Shown here: piece after piece, positions 52,492-60,580 of the stretch
How the letters are laid out: every line of letters starts with the position of its first letter
How positions within the stretch are numbered: the stretch's first letter is position 1
Assembly: GCF_003675325.1 (NCBI RefSeq)
Contig: NZ_CP033073.1
Location: 248,001 to 312,000, forward strand
DNA length: 64,000 bases
Source: Streptomyces dangxiongensis
GTDB lineage: Bacteria > Actinomycetota > Actinomycetes > Streptomycetales > Streptomycetaceae
Direction of reading: 5' to 3'
Notes under the pieces: model-generated
The model's input: the letters and a program-made list of their open reading frames with translations, nothing else
Told to the model about the DNA's origin: nothing
The model's database searches: none
Program-made: the position numbers and the translations under genes

Positions 52492-52767
52492 ATGCGACTG
52501 ACCGCGCCCCCCTCACCCCGGACGGGCCGGCGGGACACCGAGGGCATGGCCGTGGCCTCCTTCGTCCTCGGGCTCGTCGGACTGCTCGTCCTCAACCTCG
52601 TCCTCGGCCCCGTCGCCATCGTGCTGGCCGTCATGGCCCTGCGCCGGGACACCCCACGCCGGTTCCGGGCGCTCCTGGGCCTGGGGCTGGGCATCGCGGA
52701 CCTCGTCGTGCTCGCCGTCCTCGTCACCGCGCACGGCACGGCCTCCTGGTCGGTCTGGGGCGGCTGA
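52492..52767 (+). CDS. DUF4190 membrane protein
   Basis: 91 residues. GMAVASFVLGLVGLLVLNLVLGPVAIVLAVMALRR is a DUF4190 signature (A-x-A-S-x-x-L-G-x-x-G), followed by a second span LLGLGLGIADLVVLAVLV. AGGAGGG lies eight bases before the ATG. Co-transcribed with the 54-residue membrane protein. Function unknown. Confidence 0.82.
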   Translation: MRLTAPPSPRTGRRDTEGMAVASFVLGLVGLLVLNLVLGPVAIVLAVMALRRDTPRRFRALLGLGLGIADLVVLAVLVTAHGTASWSVWGG

Positions 52768-52789
52768 GCACGCCGGTCCCGCCGGTGTT

Positions 52790-53209
52790 TCACCGGGTGG
52801 GGCCGGCCGCGCTGATGACCCCCAGCGTGGACTCGGGGTCGTACTCCACGGCCACATCGCCCAGACCGACGATCCCGACCACGCGCCCGTCCTCCACGAC
52901 CGGCAGCCGGCGCAACGCCTTGCCCCGCATCAGCCGTACGGCCCGGTCCACGTCGTCGTCCGGTGCCACGGTGACCAACTCGCTGCTGCAGGCCTCGGCG
53001 ACCGTCCGCCCGGTGACGTCCCCGCCCTCGGCGAGGATCCGCACCGTCAGGTCCCGGTCCGTGACCAGGCCGCGCAGCCGGTGGCCGGCGCAGACCAGGA
53101 CCGCGCCGATGTCCTCGTCCCGCATCCGGGCCGCGACCTCGCACACCGGGGTGTCCGGTGCCACCGCGACCGGATTGCTGGTCATGATCTCGCGGACCGC
53201 CTGCGTCAT
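52790..53209 (-). CDS. Two-CBS-domain protein
   Basis: 139 residues: MTQAVREIMTSNPVAVAPDTPVCEVAARMRDEDIGAVLVCAGHRLRGLVTDRDLTVRIL and SSELVTVAPDDDVDRAVRLMRGKALRRLPVVEDGRVVGIVGLGD. Stand-alone CBS pairs sense adenine nucleotides; in actinomycetes they are common stress-regulon members. The start is set by GGAGGAGTGC. A SigB-type promoter candidate lies upstream. Confidence 0.9.
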   Translation of the reverse strand: MTQAVREIMTSNPVAVAPDTPVCEVAARMRDEDIGAVLVCAGHRLRGLVTDRDLTVRILAEGGDVTGRTVAEACSSELVTVAPDDDVDRAVRLMRGKALRRLPVVEDGRVVGIVGLGDVAVEYDPESTLGVISAAGPTR

Positions 53210-53248
53210 GCACTCCTCCAGCGCCACCCGACCGGTTCTGCCCGGCAG

Positions 53249-53273
53249 ATACCCCGGAAACGGGCGTATAGCC
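53249..53273 (-). promoter_or_regulatory. Candidate SigB-type promoter of the CBS gene
   Basis: On the minus strand GGCT (53270-53273), 15-base spacer, GGGTAT (53249-53254), 40 bases before the start. Fits GNNT-N15-GGGTAY. Confidence 0.6.
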
Positions 53274-53392
53274 CGTCCGGGCGAGAACGGCGCCTGCCGC
53301 CCGCGGTCACACCCGGCGCTCGGACCCCAAAGTCCATAGGCTGGAAAGGCCCGGTCCTCCCTCCGGAGGTCTGCCGCGGGCAGGAGACGGTC

Positions 53393-53670
53393 GTGATCGA
53401 ACTGGCCGCGGCGTGCGCCGTCGCGGGAGCGGCATGGCGGGCGTGATCTGCGCCGCGCTGTTCCAGAGCCTGGCCCTGATCAACGGCCCGCTCGCGCTGG
53501 TCCAGCCGCTGTTCATCCTGGAACTGCCCTTCGCGCTGCTCGTCGCCGCCCCGCTGATGCACCGGCGGCTGCCCCCGTGGGGCTGGTGGGGCGTCGGCGG
53601 CTGTGTGGCCGGCCTCGCCGTACTAGAGCCGTACGGCGCCCTGGGTGATGTAGTAGACGAGACCGCATAG
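53393..53670 (+). pseudogene. Decayed DMT-family (EamA-like) permease
   Basis: A GTG start opens VIELAAACAVAGAAW, the usual first span of DMT permeases, then hits a stop. In another frame MAGVICAALFQSLALINGPLALVQPLFILELPFALLVAAPL and LPPWGWWGVGGCVAGLAVL continue spans two to four. About 35 residues between the parts and everything after ~residue 85 are missing. An in-place deletion plus truncation, not a single-base error. Confidence 0.65.
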
Positions 53671-53818
53671 GTGCACCGGGGCCGCTCCTTCATCCCGCCG
53701 GAGCCGGGAAAGCCCGGCTTCGTCGAGAAGGGCCTGGGCGACCGGTACCGGCGACACGCGCAGGGCCCGGCCGTCGTACCGGCCGGGCCCTGCGCGGGGT
53801 GCGTGCGTGCGGATCAGA

Positions 53819-53989
53819 TCACCATCGGTACCAACGGCCTCGACCACCGCCGGAGTTGGTGGAGCGCATGACGAAACCGAGGAGCCAGAGCACCAGGACG
53901 GCGATGGCGATCCACCAGAGAATCTTGATGGCGAAACCGGCACCGAAGAGGATCAGGGCGAGAAGCAGAACGAGCAGCAGGGGAACCAT
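53819..53989 (-). CDS. Small hydrophobic membrane protein (56 residues)
   Basis: MVPLLLVLLLALILFGAGFAIKILWWIAIAVLVLWLLGFVMRS, two spans, then GGGRGRWYRW. A typical streptomycete 'hydrophobic protein' induced by stress. GGAGG lies eight bases before the ATG. Divergent from csbD, 138 bases away. Confidence 0.8.
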   Translation of the reverse strand: MVPLLLVLLLALILFGAGFAIKILWWIAIAVLVLWLLGFVMRSTNSGGGRGRWYRW

Positions 53990-54052
53990 ATTTATCAACC
54001 TCCTGACCTCCGGATGCCCTGCGGACTTCCCTTCATTCTTCACCGGTCCCCT

Positions 54053-54077
54053 GTTTGTGAAGGGAAAGCCGGGGCAC
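54053..54077 (+). promoter_or_regulatory. Candidate SigB-type promoter of csbD
   Basis: GTTT (54053-54056), 15-base spacer, GGGCAC (54072-54077), 51 bases before the csbD start. Only one mismatch from GTTT-N15-GGGTAC. CsbD genes are typical SigB targets. Confidence 0.65.
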
Positions 54078-54127
54078 GAGGGGGTTACCGCGACAGCGGC
54101 ACACAAGCTACGAGGAGGCACTGTTCC

Positions 54128-54301
54128 ATGACTGCCGACGAGAAGGCCAAGGCGAAGACCGAGCAGGCCAAGGGCAAGACCAAGGAAGCCGTAGGCAGCG
54201 CCGTCGGGAATGACCGCATGGCCGCCGAGGGGCAGGCGGAAAAGAGCAAGGGGGACGCCCGCGAGGCCAAGGAGAAGACCAAGGACGCTTTCAAGCACTG
54301 A
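54128..54301 (+). CDS. CsbD family stress protein
   Basis: 57 residues, Lys/Ala/Glu-rich: DEKAKAKTEQAKGKTKEAVGSAVGNDRMAAEGQAEKSKGDAREAKEKTKD, an exact CsbD pattern (GKxKExxGxxxGNDxxxAEGxxxKxKG). Probably disordered or helical in the cytosol. Function unknown; a marker of the general-stress regulon. It is followed by a strong terminator. Confidence 0.92.
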   Translation: MTADEKAKAKTEQAKGKTKEAVGSAVGNDRMAAEGQAEKSKGDAREAKEKTKDAFKH

Positions 54302-54320
54302 AGCGCTTCTCCGCGTCATA

Positions 54321-54363
54321 CGAAAAGGGCCTTCCCGGATCGACTCCGGGAAGGCCCTTTTCG
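54321..54363 (+). terminator. Strong intrinsic terminator
   Basis: A perfect 19-base stem (CGAAAAGGGCCTTCCCGGA with its complement) and a 5-base loop, ending in CCCTTTTCG. It ends csbD and may also serve the convergent MarR gene. Confidence 0.9.
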
Positions 54364-54379
54364 ATATCCACCTGACACC

Positions 54380-54829
54380 TCACAGAGGTGAGCGGCTGCG
54401 CGGCACCCGGGCCAGCGGACTCACCAGGCCGTAAAGCTGGTTGAAGGCGTCCCGCAATACCGGGCGGTCCTGCGGCGCGGCCGTCACCAGGACCTGTTCC
54501 AGGAGCTGTCGGCGGCGTTGCCGCGTCGCTTCCAGTACGCACTTGCCGGCGCCGGTGAGACAGAACTCCCCCGGCGGGACCCGGCGCACCAGCGTGCGCC
54601 GCTCCAGCCGGTCCAGCAGGTGCCGCACCGAGGCGAGGCTGACGCCGAGGTCCCTGGCGATCCTCTCCGGGCCGGCCTGCTCACCCTCCAGGGCGAGCAG
54701 ACCGCGCATCTGCTCCTCGGCGACCGTCGGGGCCACGTCCTCATGAGCCCGCTGCCACAACTGGATCATCGATGCGGCGACGTGTTCCGCCGCCAGTTCC
54801 GCTCCGGCAGGTTCGGGTTCCACTGACAT
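54380..54829 (-). CDS. MarR-like winged-helix regulator
   Basis: 149 residues. MRGLLALEGEQAGPERIARDLGVSLASVRHLLDRLERRTLVRRVPPGEFCLTGAGKCVLEATRQRRRQLLEQV is a MarR winged helix with a shortened wing (no typical D-x-R-x-x-x-V-x-L). GGAAGGGGCAAGCC precedes the ATG at 54829. Related in layout to the two MarR genes near the end of the window. Its target is unknown. Confidence 0.8.
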   Translation of the reverse strand: MSVEPEPAGAELAAEHVAASMIQLWQRAHEDVAPTVAEEQMRGLLALEGEQAGPERIARDLGVSLASVRHLLDRLERRTLVRRVPPGEFCLTGAGKCVLEATRQRRRQLLEQVLVTAAPQDRPVLRDAFNQLYGLVSPLARVPRSRSPL

Positions 54830-54985
54830 GGCTTGCCCCTTCCTTGATGCCGTCGAGAACAGGCGCTTACCCGTCTGATGGCGCATCAGGCCCGCCCACG
54901 CGTTCGAAAAGGTGCTGAACTGGGGCGGCGGGCCGAGGAAATGCGGCACGGGTCGGCCATCGGAGTGACGGAGGCCGGAACGAGG

Positions 54986-55336
54986 TCAGCCGTCGGCGGC
55001 CGCCGCCGCCTCCTGGGCGGAGTCGTAGATGTCGATGATCTCGTCGACGCCGGTGATTCTCAGTAGCTGTCGCAGTTGCTCGGGCAGCGCGGCCAGCACC
55101 AGCTCGGCACCGATCTCCTTCGCATGCCGATGGGCCGCCAGCAGCGCGTTCAGTCCCGCGGAATCGCAGAACGGCACCCCCGCGACGTCCAGTACGACGA
55201 ACCGGTCGCCGGAATCGAGCAGGCTCAGGAACTCCGTGCGGAACATGGGCCCGGTCAGGTAATCCATCTCCCCGTGGAACACGGCCACCAGAGCGTGGCC
55301 CGCACGGGTCTTCACCACCGTAGGAACGTTGGACAC
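54986..55336 (-). CDS. STAS-domain anti-sigma factor antagonist
   Basis: 116 residues: HALVAVFHGEMDYLTGPMFRTEFLSLLDSGDRFVVLDVAGVPFCDSAGLNALLAAHRHAKEIGAELVLAALPEQLRQLLRITGVDEIIDIYDSAQEA. Ser59 in CDSAG is the predicted phosphosite. GTG start with GGGGAGGGCTG. A second RsbV-like protein in the window. It lies 156 bases before the MarR gene on the same strand, so a shared transcript is possible. Confidence 0.9.
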   Translation of the reverse strand: MSNVPTVVKTRAGHALVAVFHGEMDYLTGPMFRTEFLSLLDSGDRFVVLDVAGVPFCDSAGLNALLAAHRHAKEIGAELVLAALPEQLRQLLRITGVDEIIDIYDSAQEAAAAADG

Positions 55337-55414
55337 CAGCCCTCCCCATACCGCCCGGACCGCAGACCGCGTCCCGGCAAAACGCCTGCCCCCGATGCAG
55401 CCGCCCAACCAGTG

Positions 55415-55903
55415 TCAGGGACGCGGGGACAGGTCATGGCCCTCCCGGTCGGACGACGGCCACACATAGGGCAGATCGCCGGGGACTCCGGGAAAGGCAG
55501 GTGCGTACGTCTCCGGGTCCTTGCGGACGAGCGCGGACCGGTGGCTGAGATGGAAGGCCTCGTCCCCGAGCCACGGCGGCAGTTCCCCCGCTTCGGCGAG
55601 GGCGGCCTGGTCACGCACAGGCGCGCCCGGACGGTGCGCGGCGTATCCGGCGACCAGGGAGGCGGCACAGCCGTCCTGGTGTCCGTGCTCCCGCCAGACC
55701 CGGCACACCTCGAGGCCGTAGCGGACCAGTGCCTCGTCGTACCCGCTCCACATGCGCACGGCCGGGTGCCGGCGCCAGCCGTATCCGGGGACGGTCAGGC
55801 CGCGCAGCACCTGGAGCGCCTCGACCCGCTGTTTGCCCAGGCGGCGGCGGTCGAGGAGCAGGGCGGAGCAGCGGAAGTCGGGATCGGGGAGAAACGTCTG
55901 CAT
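55415..55903 (-). CDS. MSMEG_6728-type pyrimidine-dimer DNA glycosylase family protein
   Basis: 162 residues. MQTFLPDPDFRCSALLLDRRRLGKQRVEALQVLRGL is the hallmark N-terminus of this family, related to T4 endonuclease V. GWRRHPAVRMWSGYDEALVRYGLEVCRVWREHGH and FHLSHRSALVRKDPETYAPAFP follow. Predicted to excise cyclobutane pyrimidine dimers. It would complement the Spl-like enzyme 40 kb away. Confidence 0.85.
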   Translation of the reverse strand: MQTFLPDPDFRCSALLLDRRRLGKQRVEALQVLRGLTVPGYGWRRHPAVRMWSGYDEALVRYGLEVCRVWREHGHQDGCAASLVAGYAAHRPGAPVRDQAALAEAGELPPWLGDEAFHLSHRSALVRKDPETYAPAFPGVPGDLPYVWPSSDREGHDLSPRP

Positions 55904-55976
55904 GGACGCCGTCCTGAGGTGGGTGGGGGCGGGGTGCCGGCTCGGTCCGTGTGCCGCGCAGGTGCTTCCCGGCGGT

Positions 55977-56858
55977 TCACGGGGCGTGTCCGCTCGCCGC
56001 TCGGTCGGCGTCCCCTCCGGCGCCGAGGAGTCCCGTCGGCTCCAGGGGATCCTCGGCTTCCAGGCGGGACAGGCCGAGGCGGGCCGCGCGCAGGACCAGC
56101 GGGGGCAGGACGGCACGCACCGGCTGCACGAGCCGGAGCCAGGGCGGTGCGTACACGGCGGTACGGCGGCGCTCCAGACCGTGGACGATCCGGCCGGCGA
56201 CCTCCGTGACGTCGTACACCCGCCGGGCGGGTCCCGGCATGTGGCCGCGCAGCTCGCGCAGCACCGTGTACCGGTCGGCGTCGCGCACCATGTCGGTGTC
56301 GGTCCAGTTCAGGTAGGCGATGCCCACGGCGACGCCGTGGGCGGCGACCTCGGCGCGCAGGGCGTGCGCGAAGGCCTCCACCCCCGCCTTGGACGCGCAG
56401 TAGGCGCTCATCAGCGGGGCGGCGCCGAGCGACGCCAGGGAGGCGATCTGCAGGTAGTAGCCGGCCGTGGCCCGGAGGTCGGGAAGGAAGACGCGGGCGG
56501 TCTGGGCGCTCCCGGTGAGGTTGACGTCGATCACCCGCCGCCACTCGGCCGGGTCCGTGGTGGTGAACAGGCCGCCCGCCGCGATGCCGGCGTTGGCGAT
56601 CACGACGGACGGGGTGCCGAGGCGCCGGCGTACCTCGTGCGCGGCCCGTCGCAGGGCCGGGAGGTCGGTCACGTCCGCCTCGATCGCGAGCGCCCGGGTC
56701 GGCATGCGCCCGGCCAGGTCGTCCAGCAGGTCCTTCTCGTGTCCGAGGAGGACGGGCCGGGCGCCCCGCCGGGCGACCTCGTGGGCGAGCGCGGCGCCCA
56801 GTCCCCGTGCGGCGCCCGTCACCACGACAGTCCGGTCCCTCAGGGGACTGTTTCCCAC
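55977..56858 (-). CDS. SDR-family oxidoreductase
   Basis: 293 residues. NAD(P) site VVVTGAARGLGAALAHEVARRG, VIANAGIAAGG, and the catalytic S..Y-x-x-x-K as IASLASLGAAPLMSAYCASKAGVEAF. C-terminal LVQPVRAVLPPLVLRAARLGL helix resembles the lipid/steroid-type SDRs. It lies in a minus-strand run with the desaturase-like and SRPBCC genes, so may act on the same hydrophobic substrate. Confidence 0.9.
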   Translation of the reverse strand: MGNSPLRDRTVVVTGAARGLGAALAHEVARRGARPVLLGHEKDLLDDLAGRMPTRALAIEADVTDLPALRRAAHEVRRRLGTPSVVIANAGIAAGGLFTTTDPAEWRRVIDVNLTGSAQTARVFLPDLRATAGYYLQIASLASLGAAPLMSAYCASKAGVEAFAHALRAEVAAHGVAVGIAYLNWTDTDMVRDADRYTVLRELRGHMPGPARRVYDVTEVAGRIVHGLERRRTAVYAPPWLRLVQPVRAVLPPLVLRAARLGLSRLEAEDPLEPTGLLGAGGDADRAASGHAP

Positions 56859-56915
56859 GGGCTTCGCCTTTCTCTCTGGCCGGGGCGCCGTGCGGCGCTC
56901 CGGCCGGGATGCGGG

Positions 56916-57368
56916 TCAGGCCCCGGCGGCCGGGGGGCGCGCCGTGTGGTCGGGGTGCCCGCTGGTGCGGCGGTCCTCCTTCATCTCCGCCTCGCAGAGG
57001 TGGTCCCGGCCCTGGGCGAGTTCGCTCACCGCACTGCGTTCCAACTGCTGGAACGGGCGGTAGTACGTGTCGTTGTAGGCCTCGACGATCTGGAACGTCC
57101 AGTGGCCCGGGATGACGTTGCGGCCCAGGATCTCGGCCTCGACCTTGTCCGCCCACTCGGGGTGCCCCGCCTCGCGCAGCAACCGCACCGCCCGGTCCAG
57201 TTCCAGGTCGGCCCCGCCGGTGAGCTGGTGGAAGCCGTACAGATGGCCGCGGGCGCGTTCGGTGGTCTCCAGGGCCTTCGACAGCGCTCCGAGGGCCTCG
57301 ACGGTCTTGTCGTCGACGCCCTCGGGACGCCGGTGCCGGCGGTCGGGTCCGTCCTGGTGGTCGTGCAT
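56916..57368 (-). CDS. Conserved hypothetical protein (150 residues)
   Basis: Mainly helical: VEALGALSKALETTERARGHLYGFHQLTGGADLELDRAVRLLREAGHPEWADKVEAEILGRNVIPGHWTFQIVEAYNDTYY and a charged tail. The GxxH..F..E..YxxYY residues could form a metal site. Similar proteins recur in actinobacteria in my recollection with no function. It sits between the SDR and desaturase-like genes on the same strand. Confidence 0.65.
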   Translation of the reverse strand: MHDHQDGPDRRHRRPEGVDDKTVEALGALSKALETTERARGHLYGFHQLTGGADLELDRAVRLLREAGHPEWADKVEAEILGRNVIPGHWTFQIVEAYNDTYYRPFQQLERSAVSELAQGRDHLCEAEMKEDRRTSGHPDHTARPPAAGA

Positions 57369-57451
57369 GGTGCTCCCCTGGGATGCGATGGCGTGTCCGG
57401 GTCTCTTCCCGTTTCCCCGGGTGACCGGATGTGCCGTCCACCGATCGGCCG

Positions 57452-59071
57452 TCAGCGTTTGCGTCCGGTGCGGTCACGGCGGGTGAGGACGCGCTGGACG
57501 CCGGCCAGGCCGGGTGCCCGCCGGGAGCGCAGCGCCGCACGGGCCGCGTTGGCTCCGGGAGCGCCGTGCACGCCGCCGCCCGGATGGGCGCCCGCGGAGG
57601 CGAGGTACAGGCCCGGCACGGGGGTCTCCGGCCGTCCCGTTCCGGGGACGGGGCGGAAGACGAGCTGCTGGTGGAGGGCGGTCGTGCCGCCGTTGATGGC
57701 ACCGTCTTGCAGGTTGGCGTCCAGTGCCTCCAGGGTGGGCGGCGCGAGGACGCGCCGGGCGCGGATGCGGGAGCGGAAGCCGGGGGCGAAGCGCTCGACC
57801 TGGCGTTCCACCCGGTCGGCCATGCGCTCCTGGTCGGTCCTGTCCCAGGCGCCGGTGATGCCCTCGTCGCCGGCGTCCGCCTTGACCTCGTGCGGGACGT
57901 GGGTGTAGGCCCAGGCGGACTCGGTGCCCTCGGGGGAACGGGAGGAGTCCGCGGTGGTCATCTGTCCGAACAGAGCGAAGGGGCGGTCGGGAACCTGGCG
58001 CAGCGCGATCTGCGCGGCGAAGCGGGTCAGCTCGTCCAGGCCGTCGGCCAGGTGGACGGTCCCGGCCCGGGTGGCCTGCTCGGCCCGCCACGGCACCGGG
58101 CCGTCGAGCGCCCAGTCCACCTTGAAGGTGGCGAAGTCCCACTGGAAGCGCAGCAGGTCCGCCATCAACTGTGCGGGCAGGTGCTCGGCGCCGACGAGTT
58201 CCCGGTAGAGGGCGGGCACGGCCACGTCGGCGAGTACGGCTCTGCGCGCGGGCACCGCCGCACCGGCGCTGGTGCGCACTCCCACGGCCCGGCCACCGCG
58301 GATGACGATGTTCTGCACCCGTTCCCCGCAGCGGATCTCTCCGCCCTGCCGGCGCAGCCGCCGCACGAGCGCCTCGGTGAGCGCGCCGGAGCCGCCGGCC
58401 GGCACGGGGAAGCCGTACGACTGCGCGAGCATGGACATCAGCCAGCCGAAGCCGCCGCTGCCCGTCGACTCGGGGGCGAGGTCGGCGTGCAGGGCGTTGC
58501 CGGCCAGCAGCAGCCGGCCGCCCTCGCCGCGGAACTCCTCCTCCCCCATCCGGCGCACCGGCAGGGCGAGGGTCCGGGCCGTGCGCAGACCGCCGGCCGC
58601 ACGCAGCGTCCACAGCAGCCGGGCCGAGGACCTGACGGGCGGGAACGGGGTGAACAGGGCGTCCAGCAGGTCCGGACGCAGGGTGTCCCACAGCACGCAC
58701 AGGCGCCGCCAGGCCGCTCCGTCGCCGGGTGCGAAGGCCTCGGCGGCCGCGGCCGTCGTCTCGATGTCCCGGTCCAGGACGGCGCAGCGGCCGTCGCTCA
58801 GCGGGTGGGCGAGCACGCTCGGCGCGTGGCTCCAGCGCAGCCCGTGCTCCTCCAGGTGCAGCGCGGACAGGACGGGGGACGCGGCGGCCAGCGGGTAGAA
58901 GGAGCTGAAGAGGTCGTTGACGAAGTCGGGATGGACGCCCCGGTCGTGGCGGACCGCGCCACCCGGCTCCGGCTGTTCCTCGATCACCAGGACGCTCCAC
59001 CCGGCGTCCGCCAGCACGTTGGCGGCTACGAGCCCGTTGGGGCCCGCTCCGATCACCACGGCGTCAGGCAT
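57452..59071 (-). CDS. Phytoene-desaturase-like FAD-dependent oxidoreductase
   Basis: 539 residues. FAD site AVVIGAGPNGLVAANVLADAGWSVLVIEEQPEPGGAVR, PVPAGGSGALTEALVRRLRRQGGEIRCGERVQNIVIRGGRAVGV, and the C-terminal GLYLASAGAHPGGGVHGAPGANAARAAL (typical CrtI-like ending). Of the CrtI/COG1233 group; no crtB or crtE nearby, so carotenoid desaturation is unlikely. The start overlaps the SRPBCC gene by eight bases. Confidence 0.9.
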   Translation of the reverse strand: MPDAVVIGAGPNGLVAANVLADAGWSVLVIEEQPEPGGAVRHDRGVHPDFVNDLFSSFYPLAAASPVLSALHLEEHGLRWSHAPSVLAHPLSDGRCAVLDRDIETTAAAAEAFAPGDGAAWRRLCVLWDTLRPDLLDALFTPFPPVRSSARLLWTLRAAGGLRTARTLALPVRRMGEEEFRGEGGRLLLAGNALHADLAPESTGSGGFGWLMSMLAQSYGFPVPAGGSGALTEALVRRLRRQGGEIRCGERVQNIVIRGGRAVGVRTSAGAAVPARRAVLADVAVPALYRELVGAEHLPAQLMADLLRFQWDFATFKVDWALDGPVPWRAEQATRAGTVHLADGLDELTRFAAQIALRQVPDRPFALFGQMTTADSSRSPEGTESAWAYTHVPHEVKADAGDEGITGAWDRTDQERMADRVERQVERFAPGFRSRIRARRVLAPPTLEALDANLQDGAINGGTTALHQQLVFRPVPGTGRPETPVPGLYLASAGAHPGGGVHGAPGANAARAALRSRRAPGLAGVQRVLTRRDRTGRKR

Positions 59072-59558
59072 GACCGGGTGCCTCCCCGGTGCGGGCCTGC
59101 CGGGCGGAGGCCGCGGGGCGCCGCTGGGCGACGTCCTCGCAGAGCCGGGCGAGCCGGGCGAGCATGGAGCGGTGGCGCATCTGGATCAGCGCCTCGACGC
59201 CGACGTTGTGCAGAACGGCTCCGGCCCCCTGCAGGGGGTGCTCGTCCGCGATGACCAGGCAGTACTCGCCCCACTCCCGCAGCTCGATCGAGAAACGGGC
59301 GGTGCCGAGGTATCCCGCCATGATCTCCAGTTCCAGGCGGGTGCCCTCCTCGCAGTGCCGTACGATCGTCCGGTTGGTGAGCCGCATCGGGCCCAGCCGG
59401 ATCTCGTACTCGATGGACGCGCCGAGTTGCGGCCACTGTCCCTCTCTCGGCCAGGAGTCGCCGGTGCCCACCACCCAGTCGGCGTATCGGTTGCCGTCGG
59501 CGAGGACTTCCCACACCGCGGCCGGGTCGGCCTTGATCAGACGATGACGAACTGCCAT
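59064..59558 (-). CDS. SRPBCC family protein
   Basis: 164 residues. MAVRHRLIKADPAAVWEVLADGNRYADWVVGTGDSWPREGQWPQLGASIEYEI is the SRPBCC opening; IELREWGEYCLVIADEHPLQGAGAVLHNVGVEALIQMRHRSMLARLARLCE forms the long C-terminal helix. A hydrophobic-ligand carrier. Translationally coupled to the desaturase-like gene, so probably presents or accepts its substrate. Confidence 0.88.
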   Translation of the reverse strand: MAVRHRLIKADPAAVWEVLADGNRYADWVVGTGDSWPREGQWPQLGASIEYEIRLGPMRLTNRTIVRHCEEGTRLELEIMAGYLGTARFSIELREWGEYCLVIADEHPLQGAGAVLHNVGVEALIQMRHRSMLARLARLCEDVAQRRPAASARQARTGEAPGHA

Positions 59559-59825
59559 TGGTGCCTCCGGATAGCGGACTGCCGACGGCCGTCACCGGGT
59601 GCCCTCGGCAGGGGCGGCCCAACCGTCTGATCGGCCGGCGTGCCGTGTGCTCCCGCGCGGGCAGCCGTGCCCCCGGGAGGGCCGTGGCCCCGGAAAGGCG
59701 TGTGCCCGGTGGGCCGTGGGAGCGCGTCCCCCGTCCGGGCAGGCGTGTGCGGTCCCCCTGCGGGCAAGCGGGAGCACAGGGGAACCCCGGTACGACGAGG
59801 GACACGGTCCCTGAGGAGGTCGGCG

Positions 59826-59972
59826 ATGGTGTGGTGGGCCTGGGTGGTCCTGGTGATCGTGGCGATCGGACTGATCGCCGCGGCGACGCTGGCGGTGCAG
59901 GCCAGACGCCGTTCGGGAACGGTGATCGCGGTGCGCGGAGGCCGTCGGGCGGGTCGAGGAGGTCCGCGGTGA
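59826..59972 (+). CDS. Small membrane protein (48 residues)
   Basis: MVWWAWVVLVIVAIGLIAAATLAV, one span, then a basic tail ending GGRRAGRGGPR. GAGGAGGTCGGCG precedes the ATG. Its TGA overlaps the GTG of the PRC-barrel gene (GTGA). First gene of a three-gene operon. Confidence 0.75.
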   Translation: MVWWAWVVLVIVAIGLIAAATLAVQARRRSGTVIAVRGGRRAGRGGPR

Positions 59973-60580
59973 ACACGCTGATGCTCGCTCGCGAGCTGAC
60001 CGGGCGGGAGGTGGTGACCCTGGGCGGCGACGCGGTCGCGCGGATCAAGGACACCGTCTTCGACGCCGGGGCGGGCCGGATCATCGGCTTCACCCTCAGT
60101 GGCCGGGGACTGCTGGCCGGACCGCTGAAGCGGAGTCTGCCCTTCTCCGCGGTGCACGCCGTGGGGCCCGCGGCGGTGATGATCCCGAGCGAGGCCGTTC
60201 TCGCGGACCGGGACGCGGTCGTCGGGTCCCATGCGGCCGGAAGCGGCCAGGTGATCGGGGCGCCGGTGCTCACCGACCAGGGCACCGCGATCGGCACCGT
60301 GCGCGACGTGGTGGTCGAGGGCGGTACCGGCGGGCGCGTCGTCGGCTTCGAGATCGCCGCGAACGACCACTTCGACAGCCACCGGCGTCACGTCTTCATC
60401 CCCCGTGGGGAGACCCTGGCCGTCTCGGGTGAGGCCATGGTCGTACCGGCGCGGGCGAGCCACTTCGCCGCGGCCGACCTGCCCAGCTTCAGCGGCCAGG
60501 TGGAGGCCTTCCGGGCGGGCGCGCGGCTGCCGCACGCGGACACCCCCGCACACTCCGAAGCCGAAGGAGGCCCGGCATGA
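59969..60580 (+). CDS. PRC-barrel domain protein
   Basis: 203 residues with two PRC-barrel copies: ELTGREVVTLGGDAVARIKDTVFDAGAGRIIGFTLSGRGLLAGPLKRSLPFSAVHAVGPAAVMI and GAPVLTDQGTAIGTVRDVVVEGGTGGRVVGFEIA. GTG start coupled to the small membrane protein; its own stop overlaps the next ATG. PRC pairs bind RNA-processing partners elsewhere; here the role is unknown. Confidence 0.88.
   Translation: MNTLMLARELTGREVVTLGGDAVARIKDTVFDAGAGRIIGFTLSGRGLLAGPLKRSLPFSAVHAVGPAAVMIPSEAVLADRDAVVGSHAAGSGQVIGAPVLTDQGTAIGTVRDVVVEGGTGGRVVGFEIAANDHFDSHRRHVFIPRGETLAVSGEAMVVPARASHFAAADLPSFSGQVEAFRAGARLPHADTPAHSEAEGGPA

Noticed and set aside
57452..59071. Carotenoid biosynthesis
   Set aside because: The CrtI-like enzyme has no phytoene synthase, GGPP synthase or cyclase near it.
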